Assembly: GCA_936914845.1 (NCBI GenBank)
Contig: CAKZGE010000005.1
Span: 124,001-188,000 of the forward strand
Direction: 5' to 3'
Length of the DNA stretch: 64,000 bases
Source: an uncultured Chloracidobacterium sp.
GTDB taxonomy: Bacteria; Acidobacteriota; Blastocatellia; Pyrinomonadales; Pyrinomonadaceae
The translations under genes and the position numbers were made by a program. Numbering within the stretch: the first letter of the stretch is position 1; the number at the start of each line of letters is the position of its first letter. This document shows, piece by piece, positions 1 through 9,104 of this stretch. Below the pieces are notes generated by a model that ran no database searches, was not told where the DNA came from, and saw nothing but the letters and a program-made list of their open reading frames with translations.

Positions 1-1
1 G

Positions 2-973
2 GCGGTCGGAATGCTGATGGTCATCGTTTCGGGCAACATCGATCTTTCAGTAGGCTCGGTGCTTGGTTTCGCCGGGGCGGTTTCCGCTTTTTTGCTGACG
101 AATCACAATTACAGCTTGGGAGTTTCGATCTTGGCTGCGATCTTGGTCGCGGTGGCGGTCGGGGCTTTCCAGGGGGCCTTGACGGCGTATGCGAACATAC
201 CGGCCTTCATCGTCACACTCGGCGGGCTGCTCGCTTGGCGAGGCGCCACCAAATGGCTGCTTGAAGGCAATACGATACCGATATCTGACGATACCTTTAA
301 GGCGATCGGCCAAGGCAACCTACCGGCGATCTACGGATGGATATTGGCGGCGGCGGCCATCGTCTTTTTGCTGTTTACTGCGTTCAAAAGGGCAAAAGCG
401 GTAAAGGAATATGGACTCGGCGAAGCAGATTACAAAGGCGAATTGCTGCGTTCGGTCGTTCCGGTCATCGCTATACTCGGCTTTATATGGGTAATGAATT
501 CTTATCAGGGTGTGCCGATACCTGTGCTGATACTGCTCGGCGTCGCGCTTTTCGGGGCGTTTTTGACAAATTCGACGACCTTCGGCCGATACCTTTACGC
601 GATCGGCGGCAATTCTGATGCAGCACGTTTGTCCGGCATCAATAACCGCAGCAACGTCTTGGTCGTATATGCAATTTTAGGTGCATTGACCGGCATCGCC
701 GCGTTGATCTTTACGGCTCGGGTCGGAAGTGCCTCACCGGACGCGGGAACGCTGAAAGAACTGGATGCGATCGCAGCCTGCGTCATCGGCGGTGCATCGC
801 TGGTCGGCGGCCGCGGAACGGTATTCGGAGCATGTCTCGGAGCTCTTATCATGGCAAGCTTGGATAACGGAATGTCGCTTTTGAACGTTCGTGATTTTAT
901 GCAGGATATTATCAAGGGGTCGATCCTTGTGGCTGCTGTCGGGCTCGATATGGCCGGCCGCCGGCAGGGCTGA
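2..973 (+). CDS. xylH: Sugar ABC transporter permease, XylH-like (5' truncated by window)
   Basis: This is the membrane permease of a sugar-importing ABC transporter, most like the D-xylose permease XylH. About 323 residues are visible and the reading frame stays open to the left edge, so the true start lies outside the window; the ATG at 11 is internal. The segment GNIDLSVGS near the visible N-terminus, followed by many hydrophobic helices and a late stretch IGGASLVGGRGTVFG, matches the BPD_transp_2 permease family. The insert of charged residues around 125-145 (FKRAKAVKEYG) between helices is the feature that resembles XylH rather than RbsC. The ATP-binding and substrate-binding partners should lie upstream, outside the window. 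The exact sugar is an inference. Confidence 0.85.
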   Translation, partial: AVGMLMVIVSGNIDLSVGSVLGFAGAVSAFLLTNHNYSLGVSILAAILVAVAVGAFQGALTAYANIPAFIVTLGGLLAWRGATKWLLEGNTIPISDDTFKAIGQGNLPAIYGWILAAAAIVFLLFTAFKRAKAVKEYGLGEADYKGELLRSVVPVIAILGFIWVMNSYQGVPIPVLILLGVALFGAFLTNSTTFGRYLYAIGGNSDAARLSGINNRSNVLVVYAILGALTGIAALIFTARVGSASPDAGTLKELDAIAACVIGGASLVGGRGTVFGACLGALIMASLDNGMSLLNVRDFMQDIIKGSILVAAVGLDMAGRRQG

Positions 974-980
974 CCCCTGG

Positions 981-1964
981 CTAGCCGCCGATCATACTCA
1001 TCGAACGATTTGGGCGAAGCAATCCTGGGCTGTCAATATGATGGCCCTTTTCTTTTTGGTGAACGGCACTGCGGATAAGGTTCGCGATCTCGGCATCGTC
1101 TGCACCGCGGCGGAGCGGACCGATGATGTCAAATTCCGAGGCAGAGAACAGGCAAGTTCGCATTTGGCCATCGGCAGTAAGCCGAATACGGGAACAGGCG
1201 CCGCAGAAAGGTTCGGTAACGGGGGCGATAATGCCAATGCTGCCGGGCGAGCCATCTGCGAACCGAAAGGTCTGTGCTGTTTTCGAGCCGCGATTGCCTC
1301 CGCTTTCAACCAATGGAAAACGCCGGTCGATATGCTGCCGGATCTCGCGGCCGGAAACGACCAGATCGCGTTGCCAAGACCCGCCTGCGTCAAGCGGCAT
1401 GAATTCAATAAAGCGAACCGCCACGGCCTTTTCACGGGCAAAGGCAGCCATTTCCGCTATTTCATTATCATTTCGGCCGCGAACGATGACGGTATTGATC
1501 TTGACCGGAAAAAGCTGTTCGTCGATGGCGGCATCGACCGCTTTTAGTGCGGCGGGCAAGCCATCAATTCGGGTAATCTGACGAAAATTCTCCCGGTCAA
1601 GACTGTCTATGCTCACCGTTGCCCGATCAAGTCCATGTTGTTTAAGGGCTCGGGCTTGGTCGGCGAAACCGGTGCCATTCGTGGTCAATGCAATATTTGG
1701 ACGTGGCGTCAGCGAAGCAAGCATCTCGACCAAAGCCGGTAAATCGCGACGCAGCATCGGTTCGCCTCCGGTCAAGCGTATCTTTTCAATACCAAGGCTA
1801 ACGAAAACGGCTGCCAGTCTGGATATCTCCGAAATGGCGAGCGTGGGCGAAACACCGTGCCGGCTGCCCTGCGGCAGACAATAGAAACACCGGAAGTTGC
1901 AAGCGGCGGTCAATGAGATACGCAGGTCGCGGATAGTTCGTTGATGGGCATCACGTAATGACAT
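981..1964 (-). CDS. moaA: GTP 3',8-cyclase MoaA (molybdenum cofactor biosynthesis)
   Basis: This radical-SAM enzyme converts GTP to 3',8-cyclo-GTP, the first step of molybdopterin synthesis in the cytoplasm. The N-terminal cluster motif CNFRCFYC (CX3CX2C) binds the SAM-ligating 4Fe-4S cluster, and the C-terminal motif CGACSRIRLTADGQMRTC (CX2CX13C) binds the second cluster that holds GTP. The protein ends in the Gly-Gly tail needed by MoaA enzymes. I place the start at the ATG at 1964 (MSLRDAHQ, 327 residues), which leaves 16 bp to queG; a longer in-frame start at 2018 would overlap queG by 38 bp and adds a poorly conserved stretch. It is co-directional with queG, so the two are probably co-transcribed. 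No other molybdopterin gene is in the window. Confidence 0.95.
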   Translation of the reverse strand: MSLRDAHQRTIRDLRISLTAACNFRCFYCLPQGSRHGVSPTLAISEISRLAAVFVSLGIEKIRLTGGEPMLRRDLPALVEMLASLTPRPNIALTTNGTGFADQARALKQHGLDRATVSIDSLDRENFRQITRIDGLPAALKAVDAAIDEQLFPVKINTVIVRGRNDNEIAEMAAFAREKAVAVRFIEFMPLDAGGSWQRDLVVSGREIRQHIDRRFPLVESGGNRGSKTAQTFRFADGSPGSIGIIAPVTEPFCGACSRIRLTADGQMRTCLFSASEFDIIGPLRRGADDAEIANLIRSAVHQKEKGHHIDSPGLLRPNRSMSMIGG

Positions 1965-1980
1965 CGCAGAGAAAATGATA

Positions 1981-2922
1981 TCACTTTTCGCTAGCGGCTT
2001 TCTTGAGGGCAGCGGCATTGCGGCGAAGCCCCGCCAGCTTTGCGCGTTTTATAGGGCTGCGACGAAAACGCTCGGCATAAGTTTCCGGCGTAAAACTTTC
2101 GACGGTTTCGAGCGGTATCGACGTCTCATCATACCGCGGTTCAAAGCGTTCTTCGGCGGTCGGTTGTTCAAAACGGTTCCATGGGCAGACATCCTGGCAG
2201 ATGTCACAGCCGTAAAGCCAGCCGTCAAGCCCGTTTGCGACGTCGGCGGGCATTTCGTCCGCACGCAATTCGATCGTGGAATATGAGATACAGCGTTCGG
2301 CATCGACAACATAGGGCCGGACAATGGCGCCGGTCGGACAGGCATCAAGGCATGCGGTACAGCTGCCGCAATGATCCGCTATCGGCTTGTCATCGTATTC
2401 CAAATCGACGCTGAGCAGTAGCCCGGCCAGAAAGATCCAAGAGCCGAATTCTTTCGTGATCACATTCGAATGTTTGCCGATCCAGCCGAGCCCGGCTCGA
2501 ACTGCCCATGCTTTTTCCATCAGCGGCGTCGAATCTACGCAGATCTTTGCTTCGATAGAAGGATGTTTTTCGGCGAGCCAGGCGGTCAGTTCGCGAAGCT
2601 TTTCCTTTAGGACATCGTGGTAGTCGTCTCCCCAAGCGTAACGAGAGATCTTGCCGGAATCTGAATGCGATCCGTGTTTATGCGGAGTATAGTAGTTAAA
2701 AGCGAGAGCCACCACAGACCGGGCACCGGGCATCAATTGTCGGGGATCAGCTCGTTTTTCCGGCTCGCGGGCCATCCATTGCATATCTGCATGATAGCCG
2801 CCGCCGAGCCATTCAAGTAGCCGGGAACCTTCGGCGGAAAGGGCCGCAGCCGGCACAATGCCGCATTTGACGAAGCCCAATTCGAAACATTTTGCCTTTA
2901 TCTGTTCGGTTAGATGCCGCAC
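1981..2922 (-). CDS. queG: Epoxyqueuosine reductase QueG
   Basis: QueG performs the last step of queuosine synthesis, reducing epoxyqueuosine to queuosine in tRNA, using cobalamin and two 4Fe-4S clusters. The two ferredoxin-type motifs are clear: CGSCTACLDACP followed by CDICQDVCPWN. The conserved acid-containing stretch VDSTPLMEKAWA and the GLGWIGKHS segment of the active site are present. At 313 residues it is the short form that lacks the C-terminal HEAT-repeat domain of some relatives. It starts upstream of moaA on the same strand. Another queuosine gene, queC, lies about 50 kb away in this window, so the pathway genes are dispersed rather than in one operon. Confidence 0.95.
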   Translation of the reverse strand: MRHLTEQIKAKCFELGFVKCGIVPAAALSAEGSRLLEWLGGGYHADMQWMAREPEKRADPRQLMPGARSVVALAFNYYTPHKHGSHSDSGKISRYAWGDDYHDVLKEKLRELTAWLAEKHPSIEAKICVDSTPLMEKAWAVRAGLGWIGKHSNVITKEFGSWIFLAGLLLSVDLEYDDKPIADHCGSCTACLDACPTGAIVRPYVVDAERCISYSTIELRADEMPADVANGLDGWLYGCDICQDVCPWNRFEQPTAEERFEPRYDETSIPLETVESFTPETYAERFRRSPIKRAKLAGLRRNAAALKKAASEK

Positions 2923-2950
2923 ATTAGAATTATCCTTCAGTTGCGGCCTA

Positions 2951-2982
2951 AATAAAAAGGCCGCCGGACATTGCCGACGGCC
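2951..2982 (-). terminator. Intrinsic terminator of the TonB-dependent receptor gene
   Basis: Read on the minus strand, a GC-rich hairpin (GGCCGTCGG, 6-nt loop, CCGGCGGCC, one mismatch) is followed at once by TTTTTATT. It lies about 35 bp after the stop codon of the receptor gene and before queG, so it separates the receptor transcript from queG-moaA. Confidence 0.75.
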
Positions 2983-3017
2983 AAAAGCAAAGGCAGTTTT
3001 TGATCTGCCGTAAGTTT

Positions 3018-6000
3018 TTAGAAGCTGACCTTGAGGCCGAGCTGGAATTGACGCTGGTCAAAAGTGGCGGTCGGCCGGCCGAAATAACGTCCGTTAGAAC
3101 TGCGTTGGCCGAAATTGTTCACGGCGTCCATAGAAGGAGCGACCGAAGCCTCATTAAAGCGGTTGAACAAGTTAAAGCCTTCGGCAATGACATCAAAACG
3201 CACCATTTCGTTGAAATAGAACGCTCGGCTGATGCGGAGATCGACCGAAGCATATTTTCCGGTCAAGCCCATGTTGCGTCCTAAACTGCCGGAACCGAAA
3301 ACAAGGCGTCCGTGCGAATCGAAATCGAACATCGAACACGGTGCTCCCGCGGCTACGACGGTTGTCGGGCGGTCAGGCGTACAAAGTGAACCATCCGGTA
3401 AAACATCGGGCCGGTCGGTCTGAACGGACTGGTCGTTGTTCGTGTCGGTATTGGTGATGATGTTGAACGGCTTGCCGGACGATATCTCGACGATCGGTGC
3501 GATCGTGAAATCAGCAAAGAGCTTGGCCAAGCCGCCGCCTTTGCGCCACGCCGTCGGCGAAGTGACAACGCCGCTGAAGACGAACCGGTGACGTTGGTCG
3601 AACAACGAATTGGCACGTTCCGCGCGGAAATTATCGGTGTCTTGGGCGATCAGAAGTGTTTGCAGATCGCTTGAATCATCGATCGAATGGGACCAGGTAT
3701 AACCGGCAAGGAACTGGAAATTGTTGACGAACCGACGCTTGAATTCAACATTCATCGCGTGGTAGCTCGAATTGCCGTCCGACAGCTGAGCATTGACAGC
3801 ACCAAATGGCGTCAATGTGCCGGGCGAGCGAAGCGAACCGCCCAGCTGAGAGTCAAGAACGGCCTTTGTCACCGCTCCGCCCGAAAGAGCCTGAGCGAGG
3901 AAATAGTTCGGGGCATTCGGACGGAAGAAGTTGGCTATCGCCGGAGCCACCACACGGCCGGTCGGACACTGGGCGACCATACCCGGAATGACGACGGCAC
4001 AACCAACGCCCGTTGGAGTTCCGGGAGCGGTCGCAGCAATGGAAAAAGCTACTGCCTGTTGGGTCGAAGTCGGGAGAGCACCGCCAAAAAAGCGGCGGAA
4101 ATTCTCGATCTGCAGATCCGTGCGAGGTGCGTTCAGGTCGGTCGGACGCGGCAGATTGCTGGCCTTGACCATGATGTAATTGACCGACATTGACATATCT
4201 TTGCCGATCATCTGTTCAATGCCCGCATTTGCCTGAACGGCCGAAGCGTATTTGAAATCCTTTGAAACGGGCAGGGTGAACGGCAGAACCGGCCCAAAGC
4301 CCGGGAAGGTCTGGTCGTTGAACCGCTGGCGTCCGAATTGATATTGAGCGGTTGCGGCAACGCCCGGAGTGAAGGTGCCGGCGGGAAGTGCGGCACACAC
4401 AGGCGTCAGCGGGGCACCCGGAACACAAACCGTGCCTTGAAATACCTGTGCGGAATTCAGCAACGATGTCGGGGCCGGGCTGCCGGCGGTCAAAACCAGT
4501 TGCTGTTCCTGAGCGGCGTCTGCGATGTCCGCATTAAATGCTACGGCCAGAAGCGGGTGGTCGTAGAACAGGCCGAAAGCCCCTCTAAGAACTGTGCGGC
4601 CATTGCCGAAGACATCCCAAGCGGCGGCCAAACGCGGAGCCCAATTGTTGGTATCGCGTGGAAATCCCTGGGTTACGCCGATGGCGTCCTGCGCAGCCAA
4701 AAGGTCGGACGACGCAAGGTTGATCCCCGTTAGCGGATCGCGGAAACCGACCGGAGAGATCTGTTGGGTCAATTCAACGTCATAGCGAATACCGTAATTG
4801 ATCGTCAAACGCGGGTGGATCTTCCATGAATCCTGAGCAAAGAATGCAAGCGGTGTGTTGCGGATCTCGCTATTCGGATTGCCGAAACCTTGGATATAGT
4901 TGGTCGGCATGCCGAGGCCATAAGCCTGAACCGATGTGAAAGCCGGGGCATTCATCCCGCTGGGCGTTGTCGGAAAGGCGGCGATATTGGTCGCAGCAAA
5001 TGGGCCGAAATTGAACAAACCGGCGAAATTGAGTTCGAAAACCGCGTCCGGAATGCGGATAAAGCTCGCATCGCCGCCGAATTTGAAGGTGTGGCTACCC
5101 CAAACGACATTGAAATTGTCGGCGATCTGGTAGCGCTTTTCAGTACGGTGGACAGGCGAGAAAAGCTCGCGTCCGATATAGGCCGTATCTGAGATATTAA
5201 AAGCAACGGCGTCGCCATATTGCGATACAAATGAGGTCTTTCGCTGGCCGTAGCTAAGGCGGAGCTCATTCAAAATAGTGCCGCTCAGATTTGAATTGAG
5301 ACCGACCGAGAACGAAAGATCTTTCAAACGCGTGATACCCGTACGTGAAAAATCGTTTTGACCTAGAGATTGGTTCTGCGATTCGACCTGAATACCGGAA
5401 ACATATCCCGGATTGTAGCCAAAACGGGCCGTCAAATGATTGGCGTCGTTGAACATGTGGTCGCCGCGGATCGTAAAGAAATGCGATTTATCTTTGACCG
5501 GGAACACATCCTGCAGCTGTGAAAGCGGACGAAATGCGATCGGGTTGCCCGTCGAACCGGTCGTTGCGTACGGCACCGGAGCTCCGGAGATAACGAAACG
5601 CGGGCCGACGATAGAGCCGGCGGCAATGGTCCCGCCGACGCTGCGAAGCGGGTTGACGCCATAAAGGGCTGTGTTGGTTCCGCTTGACGCCAAGTATAGA
5701 TACTGAACAGCGGCGCTGATGGCAGCCGGATTTGCGGTCGCGATCAATTGCTGGGCATAAGCTGCCTGTTCCGGACGAAGGCCGTTAAAGGTTTGGGCAA
5801 AAGGCAGTATCGGAGCTCCGAGTGTGATCGAGCTGGTCAGCCCGCGATCGACATCAGAGGTGAAAAAGCCCGATTCGCGCCGCTGGCGGCCTTCGAAAGC
5901 AGCGAAGAAAAATGTGCGGTCTTTGACGATCGGCCCACCAAAAGTGATGCCGTATTGTCCGCGGGTGAATGCCGGTTTATCGCCGACGGCGAAAGGATAG

Positions 6001-6824
6001 CGGGCCTGGATCTCTTTATCACGCAAAAAGCCAAAGGCACTGCCGTGAAATTCGTTCGTGCCGCGTTTGGTCACAACATTGACCACACCGCCGGTCGCCC
6101 GACCGAATTCGGCCGCATAAGAATTTGTCGCAACTTGATATTCCTGCACCGCTTCCTGCGAAACGGTGGTGCGAGCGGCATTGATGGAATTATCCGTAAA
6201 ATCTACACCGTCCACGTTGACCTGGGTCGAGCGTCCACGCTGGCCGCCGACGTTCAAACCGGAGGTCGGAGCGGGCCCGATCGGGCGTCCATTGTCGCGG
6301 CCGACGGTCGAAAGCGTAAGGGCGAAACCGGTTGCGCTGCGTTCATTTATCGGCAGGTTCTCGATGCGTTCCTGATCGATGGTGTTTGAGATGGTGGTTT
6401 TGCCGGCTTCGATCAACTCGATCGCGGCACCGTCGATATTAATGACGATGTCCTGTCCGCCGACCTCGAGCCGGACCCGCAGCTCGGCACTTTGGCCGAC
6501 GGTCAATTTAACGGGCGAAATGACCGTTTTTTTGAATGTGGCCGCTTCCGCGGTAAGCTCATAATCGCCCGGCGGCAGGCCGATGAAACGGTAAGAGCCA
6601 TCGGAGCCGCTGGTCGTTGACCGCGTTGCTCCGGTAGCAATATTTTTGGTCGTAACGGCGGCACCGGGTACGACCGCGTCATTGGCGTCGGTGACCGTGC
6701 CGGCCAGATCGGCCGAACTGGCCTGAGCTTGACCCAAGGCCATTCCCGCCGCCATCGCTATCGTCACAACGAATAACGAAAGTCTGCGGACGATAGACAT
6801 ATATCCAGAATTAACTGCAAACAT
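3018..6824 (-). CDS. Oar-like TonB-dependent outer-membrane receptor with carboxypeptidase-regulatory domain
   Basis: This very large protein (1268 residues) is an outer-membrane beta-barrel of the Oar/TonB-dependent type that is greatly expanded in Acidobacteriota. After a signal peptide (LSLFVVTIAMAAGMALGQAQA) comes a carboxypeptidase-regulatory-like beta-sandwich (roughly residues 35-130, with SGSDGSYRFIGLPPGDYEL), then a plug-like region (NVDGVDFTDNSINAARTTVS, EFGRATGGVVNVVTKRGTN) and a long barrel ending in an aromatic strand, QFQLGLKVSF. I chose the ATG at 6824 because AAGGAG lies 10 nt upstream; the longer frame to 6854 has no better site and the ATG at 6800 would remove nothing essential. 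The substrate is unknown. A hairpin terminator follows the stop, so the gene is probably monocistronic. Confidence 0.9.
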   Translation of the reverse strand: MFAVNSGYMSIVRRLSLFVVTIAMAAGMALGQAQASSADLAGTVTDANDAVVPGAAVTTKNIATGATRSTTSGSDGSYRFIGLPPGDYELTAEAATFKKTVISPVKLTVGQSAELRVRLEVGGQDIVINIDGAAIELIEAGKTTISNTIDQERIENLPINERSATGFALTLSTVGRDNGRPIGPAPTSGLNVGGQRGRSTQVNVDGVDFTDNSINAARTTVSQEAVQEYQVATNSYAAEFGRATGGVVNVVTKRGTNEFHGSAFGFLRDKEIQARYPFAVGDKPAFTRGQYGITFGGPIVKDRTFFFAAFEGRQRRESGFFTSDVDRGLTSSITLGAPILPFAQTFNGLRPEQAAYAQQLIATANPAAISAAVQYLYLASSGTNTALYGVNPLRSVGGTIAAGSIVGPRFVISGAPVPYATTGSTGNPIAFRPLSQLQDVFPVKDKSHFFTIRGDHMFNDANHLTARFGYNPGYVSGIQVESQNQSLGQNDFSRTGITRLKDLSFSVGLNSNLSGTILNELRLSYGQRKTSFVSQYGDAVAFNISDTAYIGRELFSPVHRTEKRYQIADNFNVVWGSHTFKFGGDASFIRIPDAVFELNFAGLFNFGPFAATNIAAFPTTPSGMNAPAFTSVQAYGLGMPTNYIQGFGNPNSEIRNTPLAFFAQDSWKIHPRLTINYGIRYDVELTQQISPVGFRDPLTGINLASSDLLAAQDAIGVTQGFPRDTNNWAPRLAAAWDVFGNGRTVLRGAFGLFYDHPLLAVAFNADIADAAQEQQLVLTAGSPAPTSLLNSAQVFQGTVCVPGAPLTPVCAALPAGTFTPGVAATAQYQFGRQRFNDQTFPGFGPVLPFTLPVSKDFKYASAVQANAGIEQMIGKDMSMSVNYIMVKASNLPRPTDLNAPRTDLQIENFRRFFGGALPTSTQQAVAFSIAATAPGTPTGVGCAVVIPGMVAQCPTGRVVAPAIANFFRPNAPNYFLAQALSGGAVTKAVLDSQLGGSLRSPGTLTPFGAVNAQLSDGNSSYHAMNVEFKRRFVNNFQFLAGYTWSHSIDDSSDLQTLLIAQDTDNFRAERANSLFDQRHRFVFSGVVTSPTAWRKGGGLAKLFADFTIAPIVEISSGKPFNIITNTDTNNDQSVQTDRPDVLPDGSLCTPDRPTTVVAAGAPCSMFDFDSHGRLVFGSGSLGRNMGLTGKYASVDLRISRAFYFNEMVRFDVIAEGFNLFNRFNEASVAPSMDAVNNFGQRSSNGRYFGRPTATFDQRQFQLGLKVSF

Positions 6825-7157
6825 CAAAATTGTTCTCCTTAAAACAAGTTGCAAACCGTTTAATTCGTAGATAGACAGGGCAGCGGGAGCCTGTCTTGGC
6901 TACGCTATGCGAATAATTGCTTACGATTTAGATAATTACGGCTGCAAGTAGAATTGCTTTGTAGTTTTTACCGTAAAATCGGATCGAAAGCAAGCAAAAA
7001 GTTACGAATTTCACGGCATCAGATGCGAATCTCAAGCAAACGAATGAATTGCCATTCATTTATTGAGGTGCGGTTCCTTTAATTGGTCAAACCATTTAAT
7101 TCCGACTTTTCCGCGGCAATTTCAAGATAGCAGATGACGTGGTAGCCTAAAAGCCGT
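6825..7157. other. 333-bp divergent intergenic region
   Basis: This space separates the receptor gene (minus) from the MBL-fold gene (plus). It is noticeably AT-rich and should hold both promoters. I see no coding frame, no RNA fold I can name and no clear sigma-70 pair that I would single out. The short direct repetition CAAACGAATGAA / GCCATTCATTTATTG near 7033-7065 is not strong enough to call an operator. Confidence 0.4.
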
Positions 7158-8114
7158 ATGAAGATCATTCCCATCGCGGTGCCGACGCCGTTCTATGTCG
7201 GCGACGTGAACGTTTATCTGATCAAGGACGACCCTTTGACGTTGATCGACGTTGGACCAAAGACTGCGCAAGCGGCCGATGTGCTGCGAAAAAAGCTGGC
7301 GGAACATGGTGTTTCGCTGCGGGACATCCGGCGCATTGTGCTCACCCATGCTCACGAAGATCATTGCGGAATGGCGAAAAGCGTGCGAGACGAAGCGTTG
7401 AACGCAGAGATCTATGTGCATGAATGGGAAAGCGGGCACCTTTTCGGCCGGTTGGAGCGTGAAGAACAGCGGGTTTTGATGCGGCGTTCGGGTGTGCCGG
7501 ATGCGGCATTCGAGCATATGCGATCGTTGTATATGGATATCGGAAAGCTTTCGGATACGCTTGAACCCGGGGAATGGAAAAGCCTGGCGGATGAAGAAGA
7601 GTTGGCGTTCAATGCGGGATCGCTGCGCGTTCTGCATACACCCGGCCATACGCCCGGTTCGTGTTCCTTCATACGCGAAGCCGACCGGACACTTATCTGC
7701 GGCGATTGTGTGCTGAAACGTATCACGCCAAACCCGATGCTTTCCCCGGACCCGATCGATCCATCGCGGCGATTTCATTCGCTAGGTGAATATCTGGTGA
7801 GTCTGGCGCGGCTGCGGAGCTATGCACCGACCTTGACCTACGGCGGCCACGGTGAGCCGATCGCCGATTTTGAGGAGATATTCAACCGCTACGTGAAACA
7901 GATCGATGAACGTCAGCGAAAGGTGGTCGGGATGGTGACGAGCTCGGGCATTACCGCATATGAACTGGCCCGAGAGCTTTTTCACCGCTCGTTCGAAGAG
8001 GACGTGCACCAATTCCTGGCCATCTCGGAAGCGGTGGCCCATCTGGACCATGCCTTTCAAACCGGCCGGATCGGCATGCGCGAAGATAACGGATGCGAGA
8101 TATATTTTCGCTGA
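7158..8114 (+). CDS. Metallo-beta-lactamase-fold hydrolase
   Basis: This cytoplasmic protein of 318 residues has the metallo-beta-lactamase fold. The metal-binding signature THAHEDHCGM (HXHXDH) is at about residue 67, further ligands are in LHTPGHTPGS (His near 160) and ICGDCVL (Asp near 178), and YGGHGEP supplies the last His near 232. A C-terminal helical extension (about 250-318) contains a winged-helix-like segment, as in the glyoxalase-II/LACTB2-like subgroup. The specific substrate cannot be deduced. Its stop codon abuts the stop of the convergent neighbour exactly, both stops lying in one TGATCA palindrome. Confidence 0.8.
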   Translation: MKIIPIAVPTPFYVGDVNVYLIKDDPLTLIDVGPKTAQAADVLRKKLAEHGVSLRDIRRIVLTHAHEDHCGMAKSVRDEALNAEIYVHEWESGHLFGRLEREEQRVLMRRSGVPDAAFEHMRSLYMDIGKLSDTLEPGEWKSLADEEELAFNAGSLRVLHTPGHTPGSCSFIREADRTLICGDCVLKRITPNPMLSPDPIDPSRRFHSLGEYLVSLARLRSYAPTLTYGGHGEPIADFEEIFNRYVKQIDERQRKVVGMVTSSGITAYELARELFHRSFEEDVHQFLAISEAVAHLDHAFQTGRIGMREDNGCEIYFR

Positions 8115-8981
8115 TCAAATAAAGGCGGCGAGGCTTGAGATCGCAGCGGCGGCGACCATCAAACGGCTGCCGGCGACCTCGCCGATCTTGCGGGTCACCT
8201 TTGTCACACCGTCAAAACCCGGGAGTGCCTGAACCCTCTGAGTAACGGTTTTGTCCAAACCGGCCAAAGCCAGATCGCAGCCGAAAAGTTCGGAAACGAC
8301 ATGTTTGGTGCGCTCTTTGCGCAAAGAACCTTGACCCACGGGATAATAGAAATTCTCGATAACAAAACGAGCGAGTTTTTTCGAAAAGCTGTTTCGGTGC
8401 AGTTCTAGCCGTGCGATGCTCCAATAGAACTGTGTATGAGCAGATTCTTCGCGAATTATTGCTTTTAGGATATGGGTTAGAACCGGATGTCCGGCGATCT
8501 CGATCATTCTCCGATATGCCTGGGCGGTGGTCATTTCGTGCACGGCGCCAAAGGTCATATGTGTGGCTGTGAATTGGCTGCCGATCAGATTGGTCAGCGA
8601 CGTTATCAAATAGGTATTGAAATGATAGAGTTTGGGAACGCCCCGCCGAAGCTCTGTTTTCCAATCGGCCGCCGTTTCGTAGCCGGCCTCGTTCAAAAAG
8701 CGATCGAGCACTTCGCCGTGGGTCACCTCTTCGATGCCCCAACGCTCCATGAATTTTGATATCACCGGATCGCGGCCGGTCGGTGTGCGGCGCAGTTCCT
8801 GCCAATACATATCGGTCAGTGTTTCCACATCGCGCATATACAGGACGACCGGCACGAGGCGCGGCTCGAAAGGGTGGTCTTTGACCTGATGCCACGGAAT
8901 ATTGGTGATAAATTCGTCGGTCAATGCACGTTGCTGGGATTCATACCAGCCAAGGACCTCAGACTTGGTTTCGAACATCAT
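8115..8981 (-). CDS. Ferritin-like diiron protein, acyl-ACP desaturase-like
   Basis: The 288-residue protein has two carboxylate/histidine motifs spaced as in a four-helix-bundle diiron oxygenase: EEVTHGEVL near residue 84 and REESAHTQFY near residue 177, both EEXXH-like. This arrangement, with an early Trp/Tyr-rich helix (LTDMYWQELRR), is that of the acyl-ACP desaturase/ferritin-like superfamily. No signal peptide is seen, so it is likely cytoplasmic; a C-terminal hydrophobic stretch (MVAAAAISSLAAFI) could be a membrane contact. Whether it truly desaturates fatty acids is inference. It is divergent from the TolB-like gene and tail-to-tail with the MBL gene. The start could also be the adjacent ATG three bases downstream. 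Confidence 0.65.
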   Translation of the reverse strand: MMFETKSEVLGWYESQQRALTDEFITNIPWHQVKDHPFEPRLVPVVLYMRDVETLTDMYWQELRRTPTGRDPVISKFMERWGIEEVTHGEVLDRFLNEAGYETAADWKTELRRGVPKLYHFNTYLITSLTNLIGSQFTATHMTFGAVHEMTTAQAYRRMIEIAGHPVLTHILKAIIREESAHTQFYWSIARLELHRNSFSKKLARFVIENFYYPVGQGSLRKERTKHVVSELFGCDLALAGLDKTVTQRVQALPGFDGVTKVTRKIGEVAGSRLMVAAAAISSLAAFI

Positions 8982-9104
8982 GGGCGATCTACCTGATAAT
9001 GAGAGTTATTGAAAATGAACATCAGTTTCACTTGGCTAAATTATTCGATATACTACTTTTTTTAGTACATAACGGAAACTTAGCACAGTGATAACATCAA
9101 TATT

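Noticed and set aside
891..1547. 218-codon plus-strand frame across the xylH end and moaA
   Set aside because: It is antisense to moaA, which has all its cluster motifs.
5748..6389. 213-codon plus-strand frame
   Set aside because: It is antisense to the TonB-dependent receptor and has no start signal.
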